The position numbers were made by a program, and so were the translations under genes. From positions 62,001 to 126,000 of the forward strand of contig NZ_QYCN01000008.1 of the NCBI RefSeq assembly GCF_003583925.1: a DNA stretch of 64,000 nucleotides. Direction: 5' to 3'. The DNA comes from Hymenobacter rubripertinctus. GTDB taxonomy: Bacteria > Bacteroidota > Bacteroidia > Cytophagales > Hymenobacteraceae. The notes under the pieces are model-generated. The model ran no database searches. It worked only from the letters and a program-made list of their open reading frames with translations, and had not been told where the DNA came from. Below are positions 37,457 through 45,919 of the stretch, piece after piece; positions within the stretch are counted from its first letter, which is position 1, and each line of letters begins with the position of its first letter.

Positions 37457-38521
37457 CTACCGCTTCGCCCGTGCGTACTGCTTGGGCCACTCCACCTCAA
37501 CGCCCAGTTCCTGGGCGGCGTGGAGCGGGAAGTAGGGGTCGCGGAGCGATTCACGGGCCAGCAGCACCACATCGGCCTGGCCGGCAGCCAGGATGTCTTC
37601 GGCCTGCTGGGCTTCGGTAATCAGGCCCACGGCCCCGGTGGGCAGGCCGGTTTCGCGGCGTACCTGCTCGGCGAAGCGCACCTGGTAGCCGGGAGCTACC
37701 GGAATATCGGCCTGGGCCACGTTCCCGCCGGTCGAGCAGTCGAGCAAGTCCACGCCGGCCTCCTTTAACAGTGCGGCCAGGCGCACCGAATCGTCGCCGG
37801 TCCAGCCGCCTTCGGTCCAGTCGGTGGCCGAGATGCGCACCCAGAGCGGCAGCTCCCCGGGCATTTCGGCACGGGTGGCCGCCACCACTTCCAGCAGCAG
37901 CCGGACGCGGTTTTCGAACGAGCCGCCGTACTGGTCGGTGCGCTCGTTGCTCAGGGGCGACATGAATTCGTGGAGCAGGTAGCCGTGGGCCGCGTGCACC
38001 TCAATCACCTCGAACCCCGCCGCCACCGACCGGCGGGTGGCCTGCCGGAAATCCTCGATTACCTGCCGGATACCCGCTTCATCGAGGGCCTGGGGCGTCG
38101 GCTCAGCGGGGGTGAAGGGCAGGGCGCTGGGGCCTACGGTGCGCCAGCCGCCCGCTGCCGGGGTCAGGGCCTGGCTGCCTTTCCAGGTGCTGGCGTGGCT
38201 GGCCTTGCGGCCGGCGTGGGCCAGCTGGATGCCGGCTACGCAGCCCTGGTCGCGCATGAAATCGGTGATGCGGCGCAGGCCGGCCACGTGCTCATCCTGC
38301 CAGATGCCGAGGTCGTCGGGGGTGATGCGGCCCTCGGGCGACACGGCGGCCGCTTCGAGCAGCACTAACCCAGCTCCGCCCACGGCCCGGGAGCCCAGGT
38401 GTACCAGGTGCCAGTCGGTGCTGAAGCCGCCGGGGCTGCTGTACTGGCACATGGGCGAAATAATAATGCGGTTGCGGAGCGTGATGCCGCGCTGGGTGAA
38501 GGGCTGAAAAAGATGGATCAT
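37457..38521 (-). CDS. namA: NADPH dehydrogenase, old yellow enzyme family (YqjM-like)
   Basis: 354 aa FMN-binding TIM barrel. Near the N-terminus, C25 in ISPMCQYSS is the flavin-tuning cysteine typical of YqjM-type enzymes. The substrate-binding His pair is in EVHAAHGYLLHEF, and RISATDW and NERTDQYGGSFENR are conserved. The enzyme reduces activated C=C bonds of enones and nitro compounds with NADPH. Gene name by similarity. It is divergent from pirin, with a low-complexity repeat region between. Confidence 0.92.
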   Translation of the reverse strand: MIHLFQPFTQRGITLRNRIIISPMCQYSSPGGFSTDWHLVHLGSRAVGGAGLVLLEAAAVSPEGRITPDDLGIWQDEHVAGLRRITDFMRDQGCVAGIQLAHAGRKASHASTWKGSQALTPAAGGWRTVGPSALPFTPAEPTPQALDEAGIRQVIEDFRQATRRSVAAGFEVIEVHAAHGYLLHEFMSPLSNERTDQYGGSFENRVRLLLEVVAATRAEMPGELPLWVRISATDWTEGGWTGDDSVRLAALLKEAGVDLLDCSTGGNVAQADIPVAPGYQVRFAEQVRRETGLPTGAVGLITEAQQAEDILAAGQADVVLLARESLRDPYFPLHAAQELGVEVEWPKQYARAKR

Positions 38522-38695
38522 TCGTGTTGAGTGTTCAGTTATCTTATCGGTTTTGAGTGGTCAGTTGACCGCTGTCATACATGACGGTATCGAACCGGAA
38601 GGGTTCATAACAAAAGCGGCGGCCGATGTTTTGGTTACCTCGTTAACCTTACTGGCAACTGACAATCAACAGCCGACAACTACTACACCCCCAAT

Positions 38696-39553
38696 ATGCG
38701 CACCATCAAAGCCCTGCACCAGGCCCAGAACGCCCCCATAGCCGACCTGACGACTTACCGCGCCCTGCCCACCAGCTCGGTCGGCCACCTCGACCCGTTT
38801 CTGTTTCTCAACCACCACGGCCCGCAGGTGTACCCGGCCCACAACCAGGGCCTGCCTTTCGGTCCCCACCCCCACCGGGGCTTCGAAACCGTTACATTCA
38901 TTCTGGCCGGCGACATCATGCACCAGGATTCAGGCGGCCACCAGAGCGTGATTGAAGCGGGCGGCATCCAGTGGATGACGGCCGGCCGGGGCCTGATTCA
39001 TTCCGAAATTTCTTCCGACGAGTTCAAACGCGCCGGCGGGCCACTCGAAATCCTGCAGCTCTGGGTGAACCTGCCTGCCCGCCTGAAGATGACGGAGCCC
39101 AACTATATCGGGATCCAGGAGGCTGACATTCCGGCCGTTGCCCTCGATGAGGGGCGCGTAACTATTCATGCCGTTTCCGGCGAGTGGGGCGGCACCGTCG
39201 GGGCTGTGCGGCCGCTCACGGATATGAGCCTGGCCACCATCAACTTCCATCAGGGTGGCCGCCTGAACCTCACGATTCCGGCCGAGCGCACCATTTTCTG
39301 CTACCTCATCCGGGGCCGCCTGCGCATCAACGGCCAGGAAACGCGGATGCGCCGCCTCGTGGAGTTCAACGCCGACGGCGACGAGTTTCAGGCCGAAGCC
39401 CTGACCAACGATGCCGTGCTACTGCTGGGCCACGCCACGCCGTTCAACGAGCCCATCGTTTCCTACGGGCCTTTCGTGATGAACTCCGAGGCCGAAATCC
39501 GGCAGTCCTACGCCGATTACCAGGCCGGCAAGTTCGGCACCTGGCAGGAATAG
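38696..39553 (+). CDS. Pirin family protein
   Basis: 285 aa bicupin. Metal ligands of the N-terminal cupin are H58, H60 (GPHPHRGFETVT), H102 and E104 (IHSEIS). The C-terminal cupin follows from about 170. Bacterial pirins include quercetin 2,3-dioxygenases and redox-linked regulators. The gene is divergent from the old yellow enzyme, which suggests a shared stress or xenobiotic role, an inference. A GGTTA...TAACC element at 38633-38648 lies upstream and resembles one near the Rrf2 regulator. Confidence 0.92.
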   Translation: MRTIKALHQAQNAPIADLTTYRALPTSSVGHLDPFLFLNHHGPQVYPAHNQGLPFGPHPHRGFETVTFILAGDIMHQDSGGHQSVIEAGGIQWMTAGRGLIHSEISSDEFKRAGGPLEILQLWVNLPARLKMTEPNYIGIQEADIPAVALDEGRVTIHAVSGEWGGTVGAVRPLTDMSLATINFHQGGRLNLTIPAERTIFCYLIRGRLRINGQETRMRRLVEFNADGDEFQAEALTNDAVLLLGHATPFNEPIVSYGPFVMNSEAEIRQSYADYQAGKFGTWQE

Positions 39554-39566
39554 CGGAAACGAGCCG

Positions 39567-39602
39567 CCCGGGGTAGGGGCGGGCACAAGCCCCTACCCCG
39601 GG
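39567..39602 (+). terminator. Hairpin after the pirin gene
   Basis: CCCGGGGTAGGGGC pairs exactly with GCCCCTACCCCGGG around an 8-base loop. No T-run follows. Confidence 0.7.
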
Positions 39603-39732
39603 CACCAATAAATCCCGGGGTCTGTAAGGTATTTCGGGCGATGAATCGTCGGCGAGGGGGTGTGGCACTGATGCTGCGCCCCTTTTCTATGGCGTACTCC
39701 TACCCTTATTTTCAGGCGGACCAAAACAAAAC

Positions 39733-39765
39733 GGTTGCACACAACCTTTATAGTACGTACCTTTG
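39733..39765 (+). promoter_or_regulatory. Promoter with overlapping palindrome for the Rrf2 gene
   Basis: TACCTTTG at 39758-39765 matches the Bacteroidota -7 element, and TTG at 39735 is a fitting -33 element 20 bases upstream. The -33 lies inside the palindrome GGTTGcacaCAACC (39733-39746), which suits autoregulation. Confidence 0.55.
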
Positions 39766-39791
39766 TAACCGCTTCTGTTACTTACCAGCTC

Positions 39792-40238
39792 ATGAACACG
39801 CGTTTCGCCGTTGCAACCCACATTCTGGCCTACCTGGCGCATGCCCAGGGGCAGCCGGTTTCGTCGGAGGTGCTGGCCGGCAGTGCGGGCACCCACCCGG
39901 TGGTGGTGCGCCGCCTGGTGGGCACGCTGCGCGAAGCCGGGCTGGTGCAGAGCCAGCGGGGCGCGGGCGGCGGCACGCTGCTGGCCCGGCCGGCCACCGA
40001 CATCACCCTGCTCGACGTGTTCCGGGCCATGCAGGATACCGAACCCGATCTGTTTCAGGTGGGCAGCACCAACCCCAATGCCCACTGCGACCTGGGACGG
40101 GTGATGCAGGAAACCCTGGAAGGCCTGTTCGGGCCGGCCATTGAGGCCATGCGTACCGCCTTGGCGGCCGTTTCGGTGGCCCAGGTGGCCCAGGAGCTAA
40201 GCCAGCGCCTGGCGGGCTGCCCCGGAAACCCGGGTTAG
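39792..40238 (+). CDS. Rrf2 family transcriptional regulator
   Basis: 148 aa winged-helix regulator. The helix-turn-helix covers about residues 22-50 (VSSEVLAGSAGTHPVVVRRLVGTLREAGLV), followed by the wing (SQRGAGGGTLLARP). Only two cysteines are present (C99, C143), so the three-cysteine iron-sulfur site of IscR or NsrR is missing. It is closer to YwnA/HypR-type members that sense thiol oxidation or quinones. The ATG at 39792 was chosen as the family start. A perfect GTAACCAAATTGGTTAC palindrome follows the gene. Confidence 0.88.
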   Translation: MNTRFAVATHILAYLAHAQGQPVSSEVLAGSAGTHPVVVRRLVGTLREAGLVQSQRGAGGGTLLARPATDITLLDVFRAMQDTEPDLFQVGSTNPNAHCDLGRVMQETLEGLFGPAIEAMRTALAAVSVAQVAQELSQRLAGCPGNPG

Positions 40239-40259
40239 CCTTTTCATTTCTTCCGAAAT

Positions 40260-40276
40260 GTAACCAAATTGGTTAC
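40260..40276. promoter_or_regulatory. Perfect 17-base palindrome, candidate Rrf2 operator
   Basis: GTAACCAAATTGGTTAC lies between the Rrf2 gene and the next gene, where an operator for the latter would sit. The half-site TTGGTTAC also occurs at 38631-38638 upstream of pirin. Confidence 0.5.
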
Positions 40277-40380
40277 TGTCTGTTTTTCACCGCTTTTCGC
40301 CCCGCGCTTTCCTTATGCGGCGGAAACTCCTGGCCGGCCCTCCTACTGGCGACCAACCCGGCCCAGCCGATTTCTTTCTC

Positions 40381-40965
40381 ATGAAAAAACTACTTGGCGT
40401 AACGCTTGTCGTTTTCGTCGCGGTCAGCAGTGCCATACTGCCTCTCTGGCTAACGCCCACCGCCGTACTGGCAGATTCAGACGCGACCCTGGGCTCCCAG
40501 CTCCGCCCCCTCATTCACGCGCCAAATGCTGCCCCGGCGGTTGGGTCGCCCGTTTTCGCCGGCCAGGCCGGCCGGGTGCACGAGGTGTACGTGCACGAGG
40601 GCCAGCAGGTGCGCCAAGGACAGGTGCTGCTCAAGCTGCTGGAAAAAATTCCGAGCGTGCAACAGCAGCAGCAACGCGCCCGACTCAGCCGGCAGCAGCG
40701 GGCCTACGCGGCCTTACTGGCCCGGCAGCCCGCCGCGTCGGCCGCCGCGCTGATCGCTGCCCGCCAGCAGCTGGCCACCACTCAGGCCCATTTGGCCCGC
40801 CTGGTACCGATGCTCAGCTTCGTGTTCGTAACGGCCCCCGCCGACGGACTTGTTACCCGCTCAACGGCCCGCCCCGGCGACCAGCTCACGCCCCAGACTC
40901 CGGTGGCCACCCTGGCAACCGGCACGCCCCCGGATACTACAGTGCTACTCCCCAGCGTTGAGTAA
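40381..40965 (+). CDS. Membrane-fusion/biotinyl-lipoyl-like exported protein
   Basis: 194 aa. Residues 1-24 form a signal or anchor segment (MKKLLGVTLVVFVAVSSAIL). A lipoyl-like half (AGQAGRVHEVYVHEGQQVRQGQVL) is followed by a helical hairpin (about 85-140) and a second lipoyl half (ITAP-like VTAPADGLVTRS). This is the HlyD/MFP pattern, but the adaptor is short and lacks the beta-barrel and membrane-proximal domains. No transporter gene is nearby. The ATG at 40381 was chosen over 40315 because the signal begins there. Confidence 0.7.
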   Translation: MKKLLGVTLVVFVAVSSAILPLWLTPTAVLADSDATLGSQLRPLIHAPNAAPAVGSPVFAGQAGRVHEVYVHEGQQVRQGQVLLKLLEKIPSVQQQQQRARLSRQQRAYAALLARQPAASAAALIAARQQLATTQAHLARLVPMLSFVFVTAPADGLVTRSTARPGDQLTPQTPVATLATGTPPDTTVLLPSVE

Positions 40966-41022
40966 TTTCTGTTTGCAGGATTCACCCCGCTTTTCTTTTG
41001 TTTCTGCTTTTTTTTCGCACTT

Positions 41023-41292
41023 ATGGAACAGCTCATTCGCTACCAGGTTGAGCGGATGCTTCATCGGAAGCGCCGCAACCCCGCCGTCGTCATCACTCCC
41101 GCCACCCGCTTGCAGGAGGATATCGGAGTGGATTCCATCGACCTCGTGGAACTGGCCATCAACCTCGAACACCGCTTTCACATTGAAATTACGGACGCCG
41201 AAATGGAAGCCATGCGCACCGTCGGCGATGTGCTGGCCTGCGTCGACCACCACCTCAGCCTGCTCGAAGCCCAGCCCGTAACGGCGCGCTAG
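41023..41292 (+). CDS. Acyl carrier protein-like protein
   Basis: 89 aa four-helix carrier. The phosphopantetheine site is S38 in GVDSIDLVEL. The flanking acidic helix II (ELAINLEHRFHIEITDAEMEAM) is typical. It is not the housekeeping acpP sequence, which is more acidic and usually lies next to fabF. No synthase or ligase gene is near, so the loaded acyl group is unknown. It follows the MFP-like gene by 57 bases on the same strand and may be co-transcribed. Confidence 0.88.
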   Translation: MEQLIRYQVERMLHRKRRNPAVVITPATRLQEDIGVDSIDLVELAINLEHRFHIEITDAEMEAMRTVGDVLACVDHHLSLLEAQPVTAR

Positions 41293-41440
41293 GCCCACCG
41301 CCCTTGCGCGGATCGGGGGCGGGCCGGGGCAACGAGCACGGCGAGGGACCAGTAGCATAGCCGCGCCGTTCTACCCTCGCCTCCAACGCGCCGGGCGGGG
41401 AAGAGGGGCGTAATTGCGACCAACCGCGTATCTTTTTTCC

Positions 41441-42007
41441 ATGATTCCACTCATCACCTATACTCCCCGGCTCACGCTGGTTGCCGCCAGCCGGGCCCTG
41501 CTCATCGCCGAAACCACAAAGCCTCAGTATTTTCCGGTGCTGTTGGGAGCCCAGTTGCCGGCTCACTGGCCACCCGGCGAATACGATGCGGAAGCCCAGC
41601 AGTATTTCCTGGATCGGCTCACGGCCGGCGGCCGCGACGCGGCGGGTTGGTACGGCTGGTACGCGCTGCTCCGGGCCGGCGCGGAAGTCTCCGCCAACAC
41701 GCTCGTCGGGGCCGGCGGCTTCCACGGCCCGCCAGTGGACGACACGGCCGAAATCGGGTTTTCGATGGCCCAGGACTGGCATGGCCGGGGCCTGGGCACC
41801 GAGCTGGTGGCCGGCCTGGTACGCCACGCCGCCGATACGGATATGGTGCGCTACCTCACGGCGCGTACCACGCCCGCCAACTCGGTAGCCCGGCGCGTAC
41901 TGGAGCGCAATGGCTTCCGCCAGATCAGCGAAGCCCTGGACGCCGAGGGTCGCCAGCTTTTCGGCCGCGACGTCGGCGAAGCCGATAAGAACGAGAAGAA
42001 GGCCTGA
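41441..42007 (+). CDS. GNAT N-acetyltransferase, RimJ/RimL-like
   Basis: 188 aa. The GNAT core includes LVGAGGFHG, the AEIGFSMAQDWHGRGLGTEL acetyl-CoA loop (Q/RxxGxG-type) and the conserved C-terminal ANSVARRVLERNGF. It probably acetylates a protein N-terminus, antibiotic or small amine. A TATCTTTT element ends 4 bases before the ATG at 41441, which suggests a very short or absent leader. A palindrome follows the stop. Confidence 0.88.
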   Translation: MIPLITYTPRLTLVAASRALLIAETTKPQYFPVLLGAQLPAHWPPGEYDAEAQQYFLDRLTAGGRDAAGWYGWYALLRAGAEVSANTLVGAGGFHGPPVDDTAEIGFSMAQDWHGRGLGTELVAGLVRHAADTDMVRYLTARTTPANSVARRVLERNGFRQISEALDAEGRQLFGRDVGEADKNEKKA

Positions 42008-42040
42008 TGGCCTGATGCTCAGTCCGGATTACCCCCGTTA

Positions 42041-42113
42041 TCCTGAATGCAAAGCAGGACCCGAAAAGAGGCTGGCTGGCCGCTTCTTGCCGGGTCCTGC
42101 TTTGCATTCAGGA
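42041..42113. repeat. Perfect 23-base inverted repeat overlapping the ppk2 stop
   Basis: TCCTGAATGCAAAGCAGGAC and following (42041-42063) is mirrored at 42091-42113. The right arm supplies the last codon and TGA stop of the minus-strand PPK2 gene. Confidence 0.9.
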
Positions 42114-42878
42114 TGACATTTTCTGTTTCATCACCTTGCCCTTCGGGTACTGCGGGTTGAGGGCGACTAGGGCGTCGCGCAGGGTTTGGGCGACAACATA
42201 GGCTTTGTACCAATTCTGGTCGGCGGGCACGATGTGCCAGGGGCAGCTGGCGGGGCTGCACTGGCGGAACACGTCCTCGTACACCTGGCGGTAGGCGGGC
42301 CACTGGCCGGCCTTTTTTTCGTCGCCGGCTTCGTATTTCCAGTGCTTGGCGGGGTCCGTCACGCGTTCTGCCAGCCGCTCCCGCTGCTCCTTTTCCGACA
42401 CGTGCAGGTAGAACTTGAGCACCGTGGTACCGGCCTGCTGGAGCAGCTCCTCGAAGGCATTGATGGCACTGAAGCGCTGCCGGGCCGTTTTGTCGTCAAT
42501 CAGCCCTTCTACCCGGGTAATGAGCACGTCCTCGTAGTGAGAGCGGTTGAAGACCTGCATCATGCCCCGGGCGGGGGTCTGCTGATGAATGCGCCAGAGG
42601 AAGTCGTGGGCCAGCTCGCGCTCGGTGGGCTCCTTGAACGAGTACACCCGCACGCCCTGGGGGTTGATGCCGCTGAACACCCGCCGGATCAGGCCATCCT
42701 TGCCGCTGGCATCCATGCCCTGCAAAACGATGAGCACGCTGTGGCCGTTAGCGGCGTAGAAGCGGTTCTGAAGCTCAATGAGCTCCTGGCGGATTTTTTT
42801 CAGCTCGCGCTTGATGCTGGCTTTGTGAAACTCCTTGGGGGCGCGGCTGGGCAGCTGGGTCAGGTCGAAATCAGGCAT
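42108..42878 (-). CDS. ppk2: Polyphosphate kinase 2 family protein
   Basis: 256 aa single-domain PPK2. Walker A is GMDASGKDG at 54-62, and the lid and polyphosphate-binding segments FKEPTERELAHDFLWR and FNRSHYEDVLITRV are conserved. These enzymes phosphorylate nucleotides using polyphosphate, or the reverse. The short form and lid sequence fit class III, which can phosphorylate AMP and ADP. The ATG at 42878 was preferred over an in-frame GTG three codons upstream. The stop codon lies inside a palindromic repeat arm. Confidence 0.93.
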   Translation of the reverse strand: MPDFDLTQLPSRAPKEFHKASIKRELKKIRQELIELQNRFYAANGHSVLIVLQGMDASGKDGLIRRVFSGINPQGVRVYSFKEPTERELAHDFLWRIHQQTPARGMMQVFNRSHYEDVLITRVEGLIDDKTARQRFSAINAFEELLQQAGTTVLKFYLHVSEKEQRERLAERVTDPAKHWKYEAGDEKKAGQWPAYRQVYEDVFRQCSPASCPWHIVPADQNWYKAYVVAQTLRDALVALNPQYPKGKVMKQKMSS

Positions 42879-43000
42879 GGGATACACGGTTGAGGTCCGG
42901 GTAGTATCATACGACAGATTTTGCTGGTTTTGTTCGGCTGAGCGGGCCGAAGGCCGCAGCCGGCGTTGTACTTTGCACCCCCACCTGCTGCTGCCTGCCT

Positions 43001-44074
43001 ATGCCCCTGCCTGCCGACACGCCCCTTACGTACCGCCCCGAGCTGAACGGCGTGCGGGCCCTGGCCGTGTGGGTGGTGGTGGTGCAGCACTGGGCCATGC
43101 CGCCCATTATGATGGGCGAAATGGGCCGCATGACCTTTTTCGTGCTCAGCGGCTACCTGATTGCGGGCATCGTGTGGCGGCAGCAGGTGTACCCGGGGGC
43201 TCCGGGGGCCTGGCACCGGCGGCTGGGCACCTTCTACCTGCGCCGGGTACTGCGCATCATTCCGCCTTACTACTGCGCCCTGGCGTTGGGGGCATTGCTG
43301 CCGCTGGCTACCATCCGGGAGCATCCGCTCTGGTTTCTGCTGCCGGCGGCCAATCAGCTTTTCTACTCCCTCGGCCGCTGGGGTGAAGGGTGCGGCCACC
43401 TCTGGACGCTCGCCGTGGACGAGCAGTTTTACCTGCTCTGGCCCGCCCTGCTGGCAGTAACGGGCCAGCGCGTCCGGTGGCTGCTGGCGTTGGTGGCGGC
43501 CGGCCTGGCCTTCCGCGTGGGCTGGGGCCTGCTCGTACCAGCGGGCGCCGGCCTGATTCTGTTACCCGCCTCGCTCGACCTGTTTGCCGCCGGTACGCTG
43601 CTGCGCCTGCTGGAGCACACGCCGGCCCTGGGCCGGGTGGCCCGGGGCCGTTACGTGCTGCTGGCCTGGGCCGGGTGGTGGGCGCTCTGGGCCGGGCTGC
43701 ACTCGCTGCGCGGCGGCGACATCTGGGTGATGGTGTTTCCAACGGTTGGGGCCGGGGCGGCTTTTCTCTCGTTGGCCTGGCTGCTCCACAACCCCGGGGC
43801 CGCCCGGCGGCTTGGACTGCTGCACCCGCTGCTGCTGTGGCTGGGCCAGCGCAGCTTCGGCGTGTACCTCTACCACCTGATGCTGCCGGTATTCTGGCAG
43901 CGGGTGGTGTATTTCCTGTGGCCGGCCGGGTCGTCGTGGCGCCTCACGCTGCTCGGCCCGCTTCCCACGTTGCTCGTGCTCACGCCAGTGCTGCTGCTGC
44001 TCAGCGCGGCCTCCTGGCACTTCATCGAGTTTCCGCTCAACCGCCTGAAACGCCATTTGCGCTACGCGGCTTAA
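43001..44074 (+). CDS. Acyltransferase 3 family membrane protein (OafA-like)
   Basis: 357 aa with about ten membrane segments. The N-terminal block RPELNGVRALAVWVVVVQHW has the histidine of the family active site. FFVLSGYLI, FYLRRVLRIIPPYY and HLWTLAVDEQFYLLWP are characteristic motifs. Members transfer acyl groups to surface polysaccharides or peptidoglycan. The gene is separated from the nucleotide-sugar cluster by over 30 kb, so a link to it is only possible. TACTTTG lies shortly before the ATG. Confidence 0.93.
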   Translation: MPLPADTPLTYRPELNGVRALAVWVVVVQHWAMPPIMMGEMGRMTFFVLSGYLIAGIVWRQQVYPGAPGAWHRRLGTFYLRRVLRIIPPYYCALALGALLPLATIREHPLWFLLPAANQLFYSLGRWGEGCGHLWTLAVDEQFYLLWPALLAVTGQRVRWLLALVAAGLAFRVGWGLLVPAGAGLILLPASLDLFAAGTLLRLLEHTPALGRVARGRYVLLAWAGWWALWAGLHSLRGGDIWVMVFPTVGAGAAFLSLAWLLHNPGAARRLGLLHPLLLWLGQRSFGVYLYHLMLPVFWQRVVYFLWPAGSSWRLTLLGPLPTLLVLTPVLLLLSAASWHFIEFPLNRLKRHLRYAA

Positions 44075-44140
44075 ACGTCTGAACAACTCGGGAAGCATCC
44101 TGGGAATGACCGTCTAGCAGCTCTCGGCCTGTGAAAAGAC

Positions 44141-44788
44141 TTATTTTCCCACCGTGCCCAGGGCGGCCAGCGTGAGCGGACCTTCCGACACATACCGCAG
44201 CTGGGCTTTCAGGCCGGCATCCTGCATATCCTGGAGCAGGGCCTCGCCGGTTGCTTCGGGCGTAAAGGCCTCCGTGGTCGTGGAAATCAGCGTTACCGGC
44301 CGTTCGGGCAAGCCCACCAGCGTGGCCCGGCGGTCGATGGTGGGCGGGAAGATGGAGGCGTAGAGCAGCAGCCGGTCGTAGCGGGTGCGGCCGCCGGCCA
44401 GCCAGCGGCAGGCCGCTGCGGCCCCGTGGCCGTAGCCGAACACCGTTACGGGCACGCCCTCGGGGCACTGGGCCAGCACCTGGGCGGCCAGCTCGTCGAG
44501 ATAAGTCGTCAGGTCGGACAGGTCGGCCAGCAACGAGTCGGGGGCAAACCAAGTGGCGGCGGTAGTGGGCGTAGCGGCAATGGGAGCCGGCAGGGCGTAG
44601 CGCGAGAGGCCTTCGGGCAGAATCAGCAGCCGCTCCGGCGTATCGAAGTTGACCAGCTGGGCCGCGAAATCGCCCAGCGGCTGGCCCTCGCCGTGCAGGC
44701 AGAACCACACGTGCTGAATATCGGCCCCGGGTTCGCCCAGACTGATGTAGCGGGCCGTGCGGGTGGTGTGGAAAGGGCGGGGTATCAT
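44141..44788 (-). CDS. Alpha/beta-hydrolase-fold protein lacking the nucleophilic serine
   Basis: 215 aa, in the phospholipase/carboxylesterase group. The oxyanion region FCLHGEGQPLGDF and the later DRLLLYASIFPP segment fit the fold. The nucleophile elbow, normally GFSQG, reads GYGHG at 118-122, with glycine (G120) where serine is needed. It is therefore likely inactive as an esterase or uses another chemistry. The ATG at 44788 starts the family-like region. Confidence 0.75.
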   Translation of the reverse strand: MIPRPFHTTRTARYISLGEPGADIQHVWFCLHGEGQPLGDFAAQLVNFDTPERLLILPEGLSRYALPAPIAATPTTAATWFAPDSLLADLSDLTTYLDELAAQVLAQCPEGVPVTVFGYGHGAAAACRWLAGGRTRYDRLLLYASIFPPTIDRRATLVGLPERPVTLISTTTEAFTPEATGEALLQDMQDAGLKAQLRYVSEGPLTLAALGTVGK

Positions 44789-45028
44789 GGGAGCAGATAG
44801 TAGAAGTTGTGCGAATACGGCGGGGTACGGCAACACCCGTTTCTCCGCCGATACGGCCCCTGCACAAGGCAAGACCGGTCCAAAGCAGACATTATGACGG
44901 TTTCAGCAGGCAAGGTAGCACCTGCTCCCGACTTTCTGACACAGCCCCCTGTTTGGGTGCCTTACCGTGGGTCTGGTACGGCTTTTGAAATACCGCCGCT
45001 ACCTTACCCACAGAAAGGACCACTAGTT

Positions 45029-45409
45029 ATGAACCTGATCAGCAAAGAATTCATCCGTACCATCGCCCCGCAACTCAACCTGCTTAATACGCTGGGAGGA
45101 GGCACCGCGCAGGCCCGGTTACGCATTGATAAGCGCGAGAAAGGGGTGATTATCCGCGTAGCCGCCCCTTCGGTTTCGCCCGACAACCTGCATGTGGTCC
45201 TCAACGAGGACCAGCTTACCATATTCGCCGAATTCCGGCACCAGTCCGGCGACAAGCTCGCGGCCCCGCTCTTCACGCGCACCCTGCAACTGCCCGCCGG
45301 CCTCAACGCCGCCCGCATTGATGCCGTGTTTGAGGGGGAGGAACTGCTGGTGCGCATTCCGTACGCGGCCAACGACGAGCCCCGCGAAATCGACATCCGG
45401 CAGCGCTAG
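45029..45409 (+). CDS. Hsp20/alpha-crystallin family small heat-shock protein
   Basis: 126 aa. The alpha-crystallin domain spans about 35-122 (IIRVAAPSVSPDNLHVVLNEDQLTIFAEF, LPAGLNAARIDAVFEGEELLVRIPY). It lacks a long N-terminal arm and a typical I-x-I tail, ending EIDIRQR. It is an ATP-independent holdase. The ATG at 45029 is preceded by AGAAAGGA at about 45012, one of the few Shine-Dalgarno-like sites here, so it was chosen over the upstream ATG at 44894. Confidence 0.85.
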   Translation: MNLISKEFIRTIAPQLNLLNTLGGGTAQARLRIDKREKGVIIRVAAPSVSPDNLHVVLNEDQLTIFAEFRHQSGDKLAAPLFTRTLQLPAGLNAARIDAVFEGEELLVRIPYAANDEPREIDIRQR

Positions 45410-45496
45410 CCGCCGCTACTCCATACTGCCGGGACCGACCGGCTCCTGTTTCACCCGCCACTGCGTTGCCGCAGTGGCTTTTTTACGCCCCTCGCC

Positions 45497-45820
45497 TCAG
45501 GACAGCAGCGGCCACAGCAGCACAAAGCCCATAAGCAGCGCCAGGTAGAACCACCCCATCAGCTGCCCCCGGAACCGCCGCGGCAGCCGGTTGCTGAGCA
45601 GCAGCACACCTGCTACGATCAGCGTGAGGTGGAGCAGCAGGAACACCACCGTTTTCACCCAGTTGCTCACAATGGTATTTTCGGGCTGCATCTGGTCGGC
45701 CATGCCCAGGCCCGAGGTGGCGAAGCGCAGCAGGTAGTATGCCCCCGTCTCGAAGAGCAGAAACAAGCCTGTCCCTCCCAGCACCGCCAGCGGCCCCGTT
45801 TTTTCGCGTACGTCAGCCAT
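45497..45820 (-). CDS. Small membrane protein, hypothetical
   Basis: 107 aa with three hydrophobic segments (about 13-33, 55-77 and 88-106) and a basic loop (NRLPRRFRGQ). It is not a recognised family. The ATG at 45820 was chosen because the sequence before it is not protein-like. Confidence 0.7.
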   Translation of the reverse strand: MADVREKTGPLAVLGGTGLFLLFETGAYYLLRFATSGLGMADQMQPENTIVSNWVKTVVFLLLHLTLIVAGVLLLSNRLPRRFRGQLMGWFYLALLMGFVLLWPLLS

Positions 45821-45919
45821 AAGAAAGAAGGAGAGAGTGCAGGGGAAGGCGATAAGGCAGCGGCTGGTTGGACAGGGCCGTTTTTTTTCCTTCGCCTGAC
45901 TGCTCAACTACCCGGTCAG

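Noticed and set aside
40315-40380. Upstream ATG for the membrane-fusion-like protein
   Set aside because: It adds 22 residues without signal character, and the signal peptide starts at the ATG at 40381.
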